A DNA stretch of 64,000 bases from Enhydrobacter aerosaccus (GTDB lineage: Bacteria; Pseudomonadota; Alphaproteobacteria; Reyranellales; Reyranellaceae): the NCBI RefSeq assembly GCF_900167455.1, contig NZ_FUWJ01000002.1:175584-239583 (forward strand), written 5' to 3'. Positions within the stretch are counted from its first letter, which is position 1. Each line of letters starts with the position of its first letter. The notes beneath the pieces are model-generated. The model was not told the origin of the DNA. It searched no databases and was given only the letters and a program-made list of their open reading frames with translations. Positions 56,065-64,000 of the stretch are shown here, piece by piece. A program made the translations under genes and the position numbers.

Positions 56065-56847
56065 ATGAACCAGCAGATCCAACACGGCGAACTCGCCGCC
56101 CGGATCCGTGCGGCCTACGCCGGCACGCCGATCGCCCCCATCCGACCGCAGTTGGCCGAGCTCGACGTCGATGCCGCCTACGCCATACAGCATGAGAATA
56201 CGGCGCACTGGCAGGCCGAGGGACGTCGCCTGGTCGGAAGCAAGATCGGGCTGACGTCCCGCGCCGTGCAGAAGCAGCTCGGCGTCGATCGGCCCGACTT
56301 CGGCGTCCTGTTCGCCGACATGATGGTCGCCGAGGACGAGCCCGTCGCCGCCGGTCGTGTGCTGCAGCCGAAGATCGAGGCGGAAGTGGCATTCCTGCTC
56401 GACCGCGACGTCGACGTCGAAGCTCCAACCGTCATCGACGTGCTGCGCGCCGTCGCGTATGCGATGCCCGCGCTCGAGATCGTCGGCAGCCGGATCACCA
56501 ATTGGGATATCGGCATCGTCGACACCGTCGCCGACAACGCCTCCTCGGGACTCTTCGTTCTGGGCGGTCCCATCCGTCGCCTTGACGGCTTAGATCTCCG
56601 CGCTCTGCGGATGCAGATGACGAGGCGGGAAGAGGTCGTTTCGAAGGGTACGGGCGCTGCGTGCCTCGGTAATCCCCTCAATGCGATGGCCTGGCTGGCC
56701 AGCGAACTGGCCAGCCGTAAACGCCCACTGCGCGCCGGCGACGTCGTGCTCTCCGGAGCGCTCGGCCCCATGGTGCCGGTCAATTCGGGGGACGCGTTCG
56801 AAGCGAACATCGCGGGTCTGGGGACGGTGTCCGCCCGGTTCGCGTAG
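56065..56847 (+). CDS. 2-keto-4-pentenoate hydratase (MhpD-like)
   Basis: The 260-residue protein has the fumarylacetoacetase-type fold with GSKIGLTSRAVQKQLGVDRPDFG (about 57-79), the metal-binding glutamates in PKIEAEVAFLLDRDV and AYAMPALEIVGSRITNW, and the closing LSGALGPMVPVNSGD. It adds water to 2-hydroxypentadienoate to give 4-hydroxy-2-oxovalerate. The aldolase and acetaldehyde dehydrogenase (MhpE, MhpF) that should follow are absent from the window. Confidence 0.92.
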   Translation: MNQQIQHGELAARIRAAYAGTPIAPIRPQLAELDVDAAYAIQHENTAHWQAEGRRLVGSKIGLTSRAVQKQLGVDRPDFGVLFADMMVAEDEPVAAGRVLQPKIEAEVAFLLDRDVDVEAPTVIDVLRAVAYAMPALEIVGSRITNWDIGIVDTVADNASSGLFVLGGPIRRLDGLDLRALRMQMTRREEVVSKGTGAACLGNPLNAMAWLASELASRKRPLRAGDVVLSGALGPMVPVNSGDAFEANIAGLGTVSARFA

Positions 56848-56849
56848 CG

Positions 56850-57076
56850 AGAACGTCACCGACGACGTCGAGCCGGTCTTAGAGGCGGTGATCCTAGCGC
56901 TCTACATGGGCGTCACCATCGCGCGCGACAAGAAGTTTCTCGAACGCCTGCGGGCGATCGCGCCGTCCCGGATCCATGGGATGTCGGCTGGTTATCGCCC
57001 GATCGACGAGTGGGTAAGGGAGCACACAGACGGCTTGGGCGCATTAGGTTTTCGATGTGATATTGTGCCCTCATAG
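56850..57076 (+). pseudogene. Orphan coding fragment of unknown function
   Basis: The open frame after the hydratase stop reads VEPVLEAVILALYMGVTIAR, then DKKFLERLRAIAPSRIHGMS and YRPIDEWVREHTDGLGALGF. The composition looks like real protein, but no start codon or ribosome site is visible behind the hydratase. It is probably the C-terminal remnant of a gene cut during assembly of the island. I do not recognise the family. Confidence 0.4.
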
Positions 57077-57196
57077 CGCTATGGCGTAAACATAGTGATC
57101 ATCACTATCAGTCACGGCCCGCCACTAACCCCTTGAAATATCTATCCTGGTCGAAGATTTGCGCTTCGGCCATACCGGTCGCTGTGGCGCAGGCCA

Positions 57197-59629
57197 TCAA
57201 ACCGCGACCTCGACGCGCGGCGACGGCCGGACCGCGTCCCCCTGGTCCATCCGCGTCCACCGGAGATCGCCGGCGTAGCGCCAAGCCATGCGCCCGGCAT
57301 CATCGAGGGCGAACAGATGCAGCCAGCGATTGTCGAACAGGGCGCGCACGCTTGCATGGCGCCTCAGGATCTCCGACATCGCTTGGCGCGGTGCCTCGAT
57401 GCAGACCGACAAGCGTAACGGATCATGCGCATGGCGCTCCCCATCGTGCACCGACTGCCACGGCAGACCGGCGCGAAGAAGTCCGCCATTGCCTTCCACG
57501 ACCCCGATGCCGCCGGTCACGTTGTGCAGCAGCTTGTTGCCGCCGCCGAACAGATCGGGCGCCACGGTCGATCCGTAATATTGCAGACTGATCCAGCTGG
57601 CGACGACTACCGGGGCCGTCAGGATCAGTTCGAGAACGCCGAAATTCCTGTCCTGCCTCCAATCGTAGTCGTGCAGGAAGGCCCGGCCCTCCAGGCTCCG
57701 TCCCGCGGTGCGCCGGCGCGGCGCGGCGATGAATGCCTTGCAACCCGCGAGTGCCCATTCAGGCCGGATCTCCGCCCAGTCGCGGCTCCGTCTGCGGATA
57801 GCCCTCTCGTGTCCTGCGCGCGGCAAGCGAAGAGCGCGCTCGGTTCTGGCGATCCTGCCAGCCGCCGCGAGCCATGCCCTGGCCTGCTCGAGATCCGTCT
57901 TGTGGCTCGCTGAAGGATGATCCTCGGCATAAACGATGACCTCGTCGGTCGTGGTGTCGTGCAGGGCGCCGAGAAAGAGCGTATCGGCCGGAATCTCGAT
58001 GCCACTCTGCACGAGACCCGCTCTCACCTCCGCATCGTTCAGAAGCGTGGCCAGCAGCCTGGCGTTGACCTCGCCTGAATACCCGCCGCACGCGCCGCAA
58101 TGGAGCGCACTGGCGTGAGGATTGTTGACGACAGTCGCACCGTGACCGGCCAACAAGACGATGCGCGCGAAATTGCCGGTCAGGGACATTGCCCGAAGCA
58201 CAGCCTCAGCGGTCTTGATTCGACTCGCACTATCGAGAGCCGGATGAAGACGCGGCGCCGGATCGTCGGATGGAGCTCTGCCCTCCATTCCCAGAGCATC
58301 GGTCAGGAGCTTGGCGACATAGACGGGACCCGTCGCCTCGACGAACGCAAAGGAGGATACGGCCGCAAGCTTGAACCGGCCCCAGGCACGCTTCGCCCGC
58401 GCCTTGAAGCGCGCGGACCGATCCCTGGCGTCGACTTCCGGGCCGCCGGAGCAAGAGCCGAGACCCGGATTGAGCAGCACGGGCAGCCGCTTTTCTTCGA
58501 CGTCCGAGGCGAATCTCCGATGCGCCGTGGGCAGACCGAAAAAGCCGGCGAACCCGAGTGTCTGAATGGCCGGATTGACGCTTTCCAGCGCGCGCCGGAA
58601 GACTTCCGAGCGCACGTCGATGCAGAAAGCCGCCTGAAGAGCGGGGCGACCTTCGATCCTCTGCGGAGCGTCCTCCGCCAACGTTTTCGCCAGTGCCCGC
58701 TGCGCGGCACGCTCTGCAGCCTCCTGGAGGATGGCGTCGATTACCGAATCCTGCGTCGCCTCGACCGGCATCGCGTGGGCCGCGCATGCACTCGCCCAGC
58801 TTTCGGCGATCTGCGGGCCATAGCGCAGAAACAGGGCTTCTTCCCAGATCAGGCGAATCGCCAGAAGGTCCGCGATCGTCTCATCCGTGCCGCCCGCGAG
58901 TTCGGCCTGCCAGAGCTTGTAGCGCGCGTAGTGCGCCCAACCGCCCAGCGTCACGAGCAGCCGATGGAAGTACGTTTCCACAGCATCCGCATCGAGACCA
59001 AGGCGGACAGCAGCGCACGCGACGGCGGCGGAAGCGGTTTCGGGCGCATCGGCGACATGCCGCGCGAAGCCGCGAAGACCGGCGATTTCCGGGATCAGGT
59101 CGCGCGAGGCAACGGCACGCCAGGCCGCATAGGCACCCCTTCCCTTCGGTGCGGCCCACAGAGCTTGTCCTTCGTCGAAAAATCCCGCGGCCCAGGCCCC
59201 GAGACGCTCGGCGACGAGTCCCGGCCAGTCGGTACCCGAGGCGCGCGCGGCAAGGTCCGCGACCGTTGGCAGCGCTGCTGGCGCAGGCGCTTCCCGACCG
59301 GCCGCATCCTTCAGGGCCAGCAGGTTGGCCGGCCTCGGACGAGACGGGGCGTTCGCGAATGCCTCGGCGAGATCCTGGTCGGAGATCAGGCCCGCCGTGA
59401 TCCTGGCGTGATACCAGCGCCGCGCCATCGTGACAGGCGCGCCAGCGACCCGAGCCAGACGGGCGCCGACCTCGGCGAGAGGCTCATGGGCTTGGCCGAG
59501 AAACGGATTGACCGCGACGTTCGACGCCAAGGGCCAAGCTGGCGGGATGGCGCGGACGGCGCGATCGATGGCCGCCTCGATTTCCTGGAGGTGGGACCAT
59601 GTCGTGGTATTTTCGGTGGTCATCTTCAT
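57197..59629 (-). CDS. dabA: Inorganic carbon uptake protein DabA (DUF2309/UPF0753)
   Basis: The 810-residue protein has the carbonic anhydrase-like zinc site residues Cys336 and Asp338 (FCIDVRSE) and His496 and Cys511 ([15 protein letters not shown]), as in characterised DabA. With DabB it takes up CO2 in an energised, one-way hydration to bicarbonate. The start ATG at 59629 lies 13 bp after the dabB stop. A heterotroph with dabAB may use it to supply carboxylases at low CO2. Confidence 0.93.
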   Translation of the reverse strand: MKMTTENTTTWSHLQEIEAAIDRAVRAIPPAWPLASNVAVNPFLGQAHEPLAEVGARLARVAGAPVTMARRWYHARITAGLISDQDLAEAFANAPSRPRPANLLALKDAAGREAPAPAALPTVADLAARASGTDWPGLVAERLGAWAAGFFDEGQALWAAPKGRGAYAAWRAVASRDLIPEIAGLRGFARHVADAPETASAAVACAAVRLGLDADAVETYFHRLLVTLGGWAHYARYKLWQAELAGGTDETIADLLAIRLIWEEALFLRYGPQIAESWASACAAHAMPVEATQDSVIDAILQEAAERAAQRALAKTLAEDAPQRIEGRPALQAAFCIDVRSEVFRRALESVNPAIQTLGFAGFFGLPTAHRRFASDVEEKRLPVLLNPGLGSCSGGPEVDARDRSARFKARAKRAWGRFKLAAVSSFAFVEATGPVYVAKLLTDALGMEGRAPSDDPAPRLHPALDSASRIKTAEAVLRAMSLTGNFARIVLLAGHGATVVNNPHASALHCGACGGYSGEVNARLLATLLNDAEVRAGLVQSGIEIPADTLFLGALHDTTTDEVIVYAEDHPSASHKTDLEQARAWLAAAGRIARTERALRLPRAGHERAIRRRSRDWAEIRPEWALAGCKAFIAAPRRRTAGRSLEGRAFLHDYDWRQDRNFGVLELILTAPVVVASWISLQYYGSTVAPDLFGGGNKLLHNVTGGIGVVEGNGGLLRAGLPWQSVHDGERHAHDPLRLSVCIEAPRQAMSEILRRHASVRALFDNRWLHLFALDDAGRMAWRYAGDLRWTRMDQGDAVRPSPRVEVAV

Positions 59630-59642
59630 GCTTCCTGGCTGT

Positions 59643-61202
59643 TCACGACCGGCTGCGGATGGACCACCCGCCGAGCCAGCGATCGAAGAGTGCGTTGGCG
59701 TAGAGGCCGTTCGACAGATGCACCCGCAGGTCTGCGGCCGCCGGGTGATCGGCCCAGAGCGGAAGCATGGCCTGTGCGACGGCGACGATGCCGAAGCTCA
59801 GCACCATGAGAGCGATCAGCGCCCATTCCAGCGCGCCGGGAGCCGGTGTGGCAGGCAGGACGTTCGCGGTGATCCGGGTCGCCGCCAGCTGAAGGGCAAA
59901 GTAGCTGACCGAGACAGCCACGGCGTAGACGGCTGTCCGGCGCGTAAGCGCTCTGGGCGCCGCATCGGCGAACCCCTGCGCCAGCATGTAGGCAACACCG
60001 AAGATCAGGATGGCGCCCAGGGCGATGGCCTGCGGCGACTTGTGCTCGAAGCCGAAGCACGACCCGATCACAGCGTAGATCACGAGCGCCGACAGGAAGG
60101 CGCGACCGACTGCGCCAGCCCTCGGAATTGCGACTGGACCGGGCCTGCGAATCGCCGCCACTCGCTCGACAGCACCGCCGGAGGCGAGAAAGGAATGCGC
60201 CTTGTAGAGCGAGTGCGCCACGATATGCAGCAGCGCCAGAGGGAACAGCGCCAGCCCGCACTCGAACATCATGAACCCCATCTGGGCCACCGTGGACCAG
60301 GCGAGCGAGGTCTTGACCGCGGGTTGGGTCAGCATGACCAGGCTTCCGCAAAGCGCGGTGAACCCGCCGATCATGACCAGCGCGGCGAGTACACTAGGCG
60401 CAAGCAACATGACATCGGCAAAACGGATCAGCAGAAAGCCGCCGGCATTGATCACCCCGGCATGGAGGAGCGCCGATACCGGTGTGGGCGTCTCCATGAC
60501 TTCGGTGAGCCAGCCATGGGTGGGAAACTGGGCCGACTTGAGCGCGGCCGCGAAGGCGAGGAAGCCGGCCGCTCCGACCGCCAGCGCACCGCCCGAACCC
60601 GACCGCGCTGCCGCCAGGATCATTCCGATATCAGCGGTGCCATAGGCGGCGAGCAGGAGCGCGGCGCCGCTGATCAGGGCGGCATCGCCAATGCGTGCGC
60701 TAACCGCCTTCTTTCGCGCGGCACGCTGCGCAGCGATCCGCTGCGGATAGAACAGCAGGAGCCGATGGAGGGATAGGCTGGTGGCGATCCAGGCGAAAAC
60801 GAGCTGGAAGAGATTGCCGGCGATGACGAGCAGCATCACCAAGGCAAGGGTCAGGCACAGCCAGCCGATGAATGCGCCCTGCCGCTCCTCACCATCCAGA
60901 TAGGTTCGAGCGTAGCGGATGACGATCCAGCCGATGAAGGTGACCAGAAGCAGCATGGTCGCGCTGACCGCGTCGAGGCGGATGGAGAAACCAAAGTCCC
61001 CGCCCGCCGCTACGGGACTGTGTCCGCCACCAGAAGAGATAAGGCCGATCGTCGACAGCAGCGCTGCCAGCAATGCGAGAACCGAAGCGCCTTCCGCGAC
61101 CTCGGGAACGAGCTTGGGCCGCCGGCCACTGCTCAGAAAACCGATCGCCGCAGCGAGAAGCAGCGGAACGGGCGCCGACACGGGCGCGAGATACACTGGC
61201 AC
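59643..61202 (-). CDS. dabB: DabB, proton-conducting membrane subunit (NuoL-like)
   Basis: The 519-residue protein, with about 13 membrane helices, carries the Proton_antipo_M domain. The conserved lysine and glutamate residues lie in [41 protein letters not shown], and a histidine in [16 protein letters not shown]. It would use the proton gradient to drive DabA. GTG 61202 is the start. It is first in the dabBA operon and divergent from a LysR gene. Confidence 0.92.
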   Translation of the reverse strand: MPVYLAPVSAPVPLLLAAAIGFLSSGRRPKLVPEVAEGASVLALLAALLSTIGLISSGGGHSPVAAGGDFGFSIRLDAVSATMLLLVTFIGWIVIRYARTYLDGEERQGAFIGWLCLTLALVMLLVIAGNLFQLVFAWIATSLSLHRLLLFYPQRIAAQRAARKKAVSARIGDAALISGAALLLAAYGTADIGMILAAARSGSGGALAVGAAGFLAFAAALKSAQFPTHGWLTEVMETPTPVSALLHAGVINAGGFLLIRFADVMLLAPSVLAALVMIGGFTALCGSLVMLTQPAVKTSLAWSTVAQMGFMMFECGLALFPLALLHIVAHSLYKAHSFLASGGAVERVAAIRRPGPVAIPRAGAVGRAFLSALVIYAVIGSCFGFEHKSPQAIALGAILIFGVAYMLAQGFADAAPRALTRRTAVYAVAVSVSYFALQLAATRITANVLPATPAPGALEWALIALMVLSFGIVAVAQAMLPLWADHPAAADLRVHLSNGLYANALFDRWLGGWSIRSRS

Positions 61203-61290
61203 GGCAGGGTCCCCCTCGAAGCGAAAGACGGTTCGGAGGGTGTTCCTATCTGTTCAGGATGATCTAAAGAAATTCATTGTTTTCAATAAA

Positions 61291-61311
61291 TCGTTCTCTT
61301 TAATAGAACGA
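61291..61311 (+). promoter_or_regulatory. LysR operator candidate at the lysR start
   Basis: TCGTTCT and AGAACGA are perfect 7-bp inverted arms separated by CTTTAAT, ending 1 bp before the ATG of the regulator. The position in an AT-rich divergent region suggests autoregulation and control of dabB. Confidence 0.6.
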
Positions 61312-61312
61312 T

Positions 61313-62194
61313 ATGAGGGACCTGAACTACAACCACCTGCGCTATTTCTGGGCGGTCGCCCATGAAGGCAGCCTCACCCGAGCCGCCGAGCGCATGAACC
61401 TCTCGCAGTCGGCTCTTTCGGTGCAAATCCAGAAGCTCGAGCATCAGGCGGGACATCCGCTCTTCGACCGCGTCGGCAAGAAGCTCGTTCTAACCGAGGC
61501 CGGCCGGATCGCGCTCGACTATGCCGATACCGTGTTCAAGGCCGGCGACGAGCTGATGAGCACCTTGCGGGGACAGCCACTGACCAGCCGGCAGGTTCTC
61601 AGGGTCGGCGCGCTGACGACGCTGTCGCGCAATTTCCAGCTCGAGTTCCTTCGCCCGCTGGTTGGCCGGACGGATGTTGAACTGATCGTCCGCTCCGGCA
61701 ACATCCGGGATCTGCTGACCCAGTTGGAGGCCCACGCGATCGACGTCGTCCTCGCCAACAGCGCCGCGCCCCGCGACGCGCGCTCGTCCCTGCGCAATCA
61801 CCTGCTCAACGAACAGCCAGTGAGTCTGGTCGGTCACCGGCGGCCAAAGAAGCGCAAGTTCAAATTTCCCGATGATCTGCGATTCGAGCCGATTCTCCTG
61901 CCCAGTCTGGATAGCGATATTCGTATCGCGTTCGACCGCATCCTCGAATTGGCGGGCATCCGCCCCGTGATCCTGGCCGAGGTCGACGACATGGCGATGC
62001 TACGGCTGCTCGCGCGCGAAAGAGAGGGCGTAACCCTCGTGCCCCCGATCGTCGTCCGCGATGAGCTGAAGACGGGCATTCTCGTCGAGCACTGCCGGAT
62101 ACCGGAGGTTACGGAGACCTTCTACGCGATCGTGCAGAAGCGGCGATTTCCCAATCGGCTTCTCACCGAGCTTCTTTCGGCGAGGAAAGTCTAG
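61313..62194 (+). CDS. LysR-family regulator, probably of dabBA
   Basis: The 293-residue protein has the winged HTH LNYNHLRYFWAVAHEGSLTRAAERMNLSQSALSVQIQKLEHQAG (about 4-47) and a type 2 periplasmic-binding effector domain. The NhaR-like look (LNYHHLRYFW start) is shared with the activator placed next to dab genes in other bacteria as I recall. It is divergent from dabB across 110 bp that include a clear palindrome. Confidence 0.9.
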   Translation: MRDLNYNHLRYFWAVAHEGSLTRAAERMNLSQSALSVQIQKLEHQAGHPLFDRVGKKLVLTEAGRIALDYADTVFKAGDELMSTLRGQPLTSRQVLRVGALTTLSRNFQLEFLRPLVGRTDVELIVRSGNIRDLLTQLEAHAIDVVLANSAAPRDARSSLRNHLLNEQPVSLVGHRRPKKRKFKFPDDLRFEPILLPSLDSDIRIAFDRILELAGIRPVILAEVDDMAMLRLLAREREGVTLVPPIVVRDELKTGILVEHCRIPEVTETFYAIVQKRRFPNRLLTELLSARKV

Positions 62195-62237
62195 CCAGCG
62201 ACCGGTCCCTGCTTGCCGGATGGGAAGCGACGCGGTC

Positions 62238-62624
62238 CTACGGCGCCGGCGGCGCGCTCGCCACCTGTCGCTCAAGCCATCGCCTGGCGTCGTCGATGTC
62301 GTAAAAGATGGCAAAGGCGCGCGGTATGATGGCGAGACGCCGAAGCGTGGCATCGTCCGGAGCGGCCTTCGGTGCGACCACGAGGGCCACGGGGCCGAGC
62401 GGTGCCGTGCTGGCATAACCGGCAGCCATGCCGGTGTAGCTCATGAGCTCGCTTTCGGTGAGGGCGCTGCTGCCGCGACGTGTGTCGAAAAGCTTGCCGT
62501 ACGGAATGGCTCCCTCGGCGCTCAGGGCAGCGATGAAGCCCTCGAGGTCGCGATAGGCCACCTGCCCTTCCAGGGTCGCGATCACAAGACGGTCAGGATG
62601 AAGGACTTCCCAGGTCAACGGCAT
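62238..62624 (-). CDS. STAS/SpoIIAA-like protein
   Basis: This 128-residue soluble protein has alternating strands and helices: LTWEVLHPDRLVIATLEGQV, then LEGFIAALSAEGAIPYGKLFDTRR. It resembles the SpoIIAA-like/STAS fold described for small regulatory or lipid-binding proteins, but no phosphorylatable serine site is sure. A GTG at 62717 that overlaps the stop of the upstream gene (GTGA) would give 159 residues; ATG 62624 fits the domain start better. Confidence 0.65.
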   Translation of the reverse strand: MPLTWEVLHPDRLVIATLEGQVAYRDLEGFIAALSAEGAIPYGKLFDTRRGSSALTESELMSYTGMAAGYASTAPLGPVALVVAPKAAPDDATLRRLAIIPRAFAIFYDIDDARRWLERQVASAPPAP

Positions 62625-62713
62625 CGTTTCACTGTGACATCCATATCGAACCGATAGCAACGCCGTTGCACAAATTATGCAGTTGTCCGCGACCGCGGCA
62701 CCTTGTTGGGTAT

Positions 62714-62980
62714 TCACTCAGGGCAGAGAGGCCGGTCTCCTGCGTCCGGCAGGACAATCTCCCCCCGTATCAGCCGCTCGTGGATGGCCCTGCAGGCCGC
62801 CCCGAAGGGATCCTCCGTCCCCGCGCGCCACGCCTTGACGGCATCGTCGATCATGAGCCGTGCGCCCAGCGCCAACTGGCGCCCCTGTTCGCACAACCAG
62901 AATTCCCAAGCCTCGTCCACGGCAAGAACGCAGACCTTCAGCGCGCGGTCCTGATGCTTGAGATCGAAACGGCGTCCCAT
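62714..62980 (-). CDS. Small conserved-looking protein of unknown function
   Basis: The 88-residue protein MGRRFDLKHQDRALKVCVLA... has a helical middle (EAWEFWLCEQGRQLALGARLMIDDAVKAWRAG) and an acidic end. No domain is recognised. The ATG at 62980 was preferred to an upstream one because the added residues are not protein-like. It overlaps a possible GTG start of the next gene, which suggests a two-gene unit. Confidence 0.55.
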   Translation of the reverse strand: MGRRFDLKHQDRALKVCVLAVDEAWEFWLCEQGRQLALGARLMIDDAVKAWRAGTEDPFGAACRAIHERLIRGEIVLPDAGDRPLCPE

Positions 62981-63241
62981 GAGTCCCCACTCTCCCCTTG
63001 CGCAAAGCAACGCGGGATGGCGGACGCAGTTCCTCTCGCTTGCAGTCCGAGGCGAGAAGCGTTGCCGGAATGAGGAACAGCGGCGCGAGGAGGGAGATAT
63101 CGAGAACGAGTCGCAACGACGTGCGTCTTAGGCACATTTCATATTTCGCGCCTGCTATCGCCGCTCGAACGCCAAATTGTCGCGCATAGTTCCCCGCGCC
63201 GACCGTCGGGAAGCCGTCGGCAAAGCGGGGGCTTTTGAGAA

Positions 63242-63442
63242 ATGCGTCAGCTCTACTTCACCGGGATCGCCTTTGCCCTGGGCGCCGTCTTGACCTGGGC
63301 GGCAGCAACCGCCCTGGAACAGTACCAGCTACGTCCGCACCCGGTCGGTGATACGGCGCGCGTCGCGATGGACACGCCGACCGACACCCCCATTTCCCAA
63401 GGTTCGATGTTCGTCCATCCCGTGTCAGGATCGACGTTCTGA
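63242..63442 (+). CDS. Short exported or membrane-anchored protein
   Basis: This is a 66-residue protein with an N-terminal hydrophobic segment (YFTGIAFALGAVLTWAAATAL, residues 5-25) and a short polar tail. No homologue is recalled. The codon pattern and signal-like start support translation. The stop codon lies at the beginning of a 15-bp tandem duplication. The 231 bp before it (63011-63241) and the 261 bp after it (63443-63703) contain no other gene. Confidence 0.5.
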   Translation: MRQLYFTGIAFALGAVLTWAAATALEQYQLRPHPVGDTARVAMDTPTDTPISQGSMFVHPVSGSTF

Positions 63443-63470
63443 CTGTATTCTGGCTGACTGTATTCTGGCT
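63441..63470. repeat. Perfect 15-bp tandem duplication
   Basis: The unit gactgtattctggct occurs twice in a row, followed by a diverged third copy (ggctgttcttggc). It lies directly after the small exported protein's last codons and looks like replication slippage. Confidence 0.85.
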
Positions 63471-63703
63471 GGCTGTTCTTGGCGGCCTGGGGCCGGCTGC
63501 GGACCCGGCCGGCACGGTCGGGAGCTCGGGCTCACAGGCTTGTGAAAATCCGGCTCGGCACTACTGGCCGGGTGCATCGCGAACGCCGGGAATTGACGAT
63601 AGACTGGAACAAGTCTTGCGTCGCTCGACTGGGGCAGGGAGCGACGGGACCGGCGCAATCCGGTCCGGTTGAGTGTGCGCCGGTGGCGCGAAGGGGCTTT
63701 GGA

Positions 63704-64000
63704 ATGGCGGGTGTTAGGAGATCGTCCGGGATCGCTGTCGTGGCAACGATCCTGATCGTGGCGGCTGCAGGCTATTTCGTTCTCGAGCAGGTCGGCCAGG
63801 ACAAGGCCAAGGCCGCAGCGGCGGCTTCGCCGACGTCCGGCCCGACGGTGCCCGTTACCGTGGCGCTGGCCGAGAATAAGGACGTGCCGATCATGATCCG
63901 CGGCCTGGGCACGGTCCAGGCGTTCAAGACAGTCGCCGTAAAGGCGCGGGTCGACGGGCAGATCGTGAAGATCTCCTTCAACGAAGGCCAGGAGGTGAAG
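63704..64000 (+). CDS. RND efflux periplasmic adaptor, MdtA-like (partial, C-terminal part outside window)
   Basis: From ATG 63704 (AAGGGG upstream) the first 99 codons show a membrane anchor (IAVVATILIVAAAGYFVLEQ), an Ala-rich linker and the barrel-sandwich start VPVTVALAENKDVPIMIRGLGTVQ. It continues KARVDGQIVKISFNEGQEVK. This is the membrane-fusion protein that links an RND pump to an outer membrane channel for drug or metabolite export. The pump genes should follow beyond the window. Confidence 0.88.
   Translation, partial: MAGVRRSSGIAVVATILIVAAAGYFVLEQVGQDKAKAAAAASPTSGPTVPVTVALAENKDVPIMIRGLGTVQAFKTVAVKARVDGQIVKISFNEGQEVK

Noticed and set aside
59430..60776. Plus-strand 448-codon frame opposite dabB
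   Set aside because: It is the complement of a membrane protein gene; its charged, low-complexity translation has no domain.

Overview
The window is GC-rich, gene-dense DNA from an aerobic alphaproteobacterium. The evidence is heme A synthase, ETF-ubiquinone oxidoreductase, malate synthase A, cytochrome-c-fused urate hydroxylase PuuD, an NDUFS6-like zinc finger and a Ti-type TraA/TraC/TraD mobilisation set. A Reyranella- or Rhodospirillales-like host is my guess; no marker in the window settles the genus.

Positions 1-26300 look like ordinary chromosome: short operons for respiration and electron transfer (ctaA, ETF-QO), isoprenoid synthesis (ispE), acyl-CoA and glyoxylate metabolism (acyl-CoA ligase, aceB, two crotonases, a MaoC hydratase), purine breakdown (puuD), DNA repair (family 4-like UDG) and several hydrolases and oxidoreductases. 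Small hairpin or MITE-like repeats lie between genes. Just after puuD there is a tiny two-gene unit that looks like a secreted BECR-type RNase toxin followed by its immunity protein.

Positions 26322-57100 form a composite accessory region beginning at a tRNA-Arg(CCG) gene. The first part is an integrated mobilisable element: a large serine recombinase whose stop codon lies inside the tRNA on the opposite strand, vapBC, AlpA, a MOBQ TraA relaxase-helicase, traC, traD and a recognisable oriT between traA and traC. Decayed aldehyde dehydrogenase and IS1634-like genes follow. Then come four intact genes (acyl-CoA ligase, zinc alcohol dehydrogenase, HSL-type esterase or lactonase, Baeyer-Villiger monooxygenase) that together would oxidise an alcohol to a ketone, the ketone to an ester or lactone, open it and activate the acid.

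Positions 40290-47990 are a stack of insertions. A 3.38 kb cassette of four plus-strand genes (DUF5372-like, HTH, 77-residue unknown, large serine recombinase) sits inside tnpB of an IS66 element. That IS66 element (41145-46980, 8-bp target duplication gctggtcg) sits inside an IS630 transposase gene, which itself abuts the stop codon of a truncated IS110 transposase. After an AraC regulator and IS5 debris there is an IclR-controlled meta-cleavage operon: substrate-binding protein, TfdB-like hydroxylase, MhpB-like extradiol dioxygenase, MhpC-like hydrolase and MhpD-like hydratase. The usual MhpE/MhpF aldolase and dehydrogenase are absent.

Positions 57197-64000 return to a chromosome-like arrangement: dabA and dabB (DAB inorganic carbon uptake) divergent from a LysR regulator with a perfect 7-bp inverted repeat at its start codon, then small unknown genes and the first 99 codons of an RND efflux adaptor.
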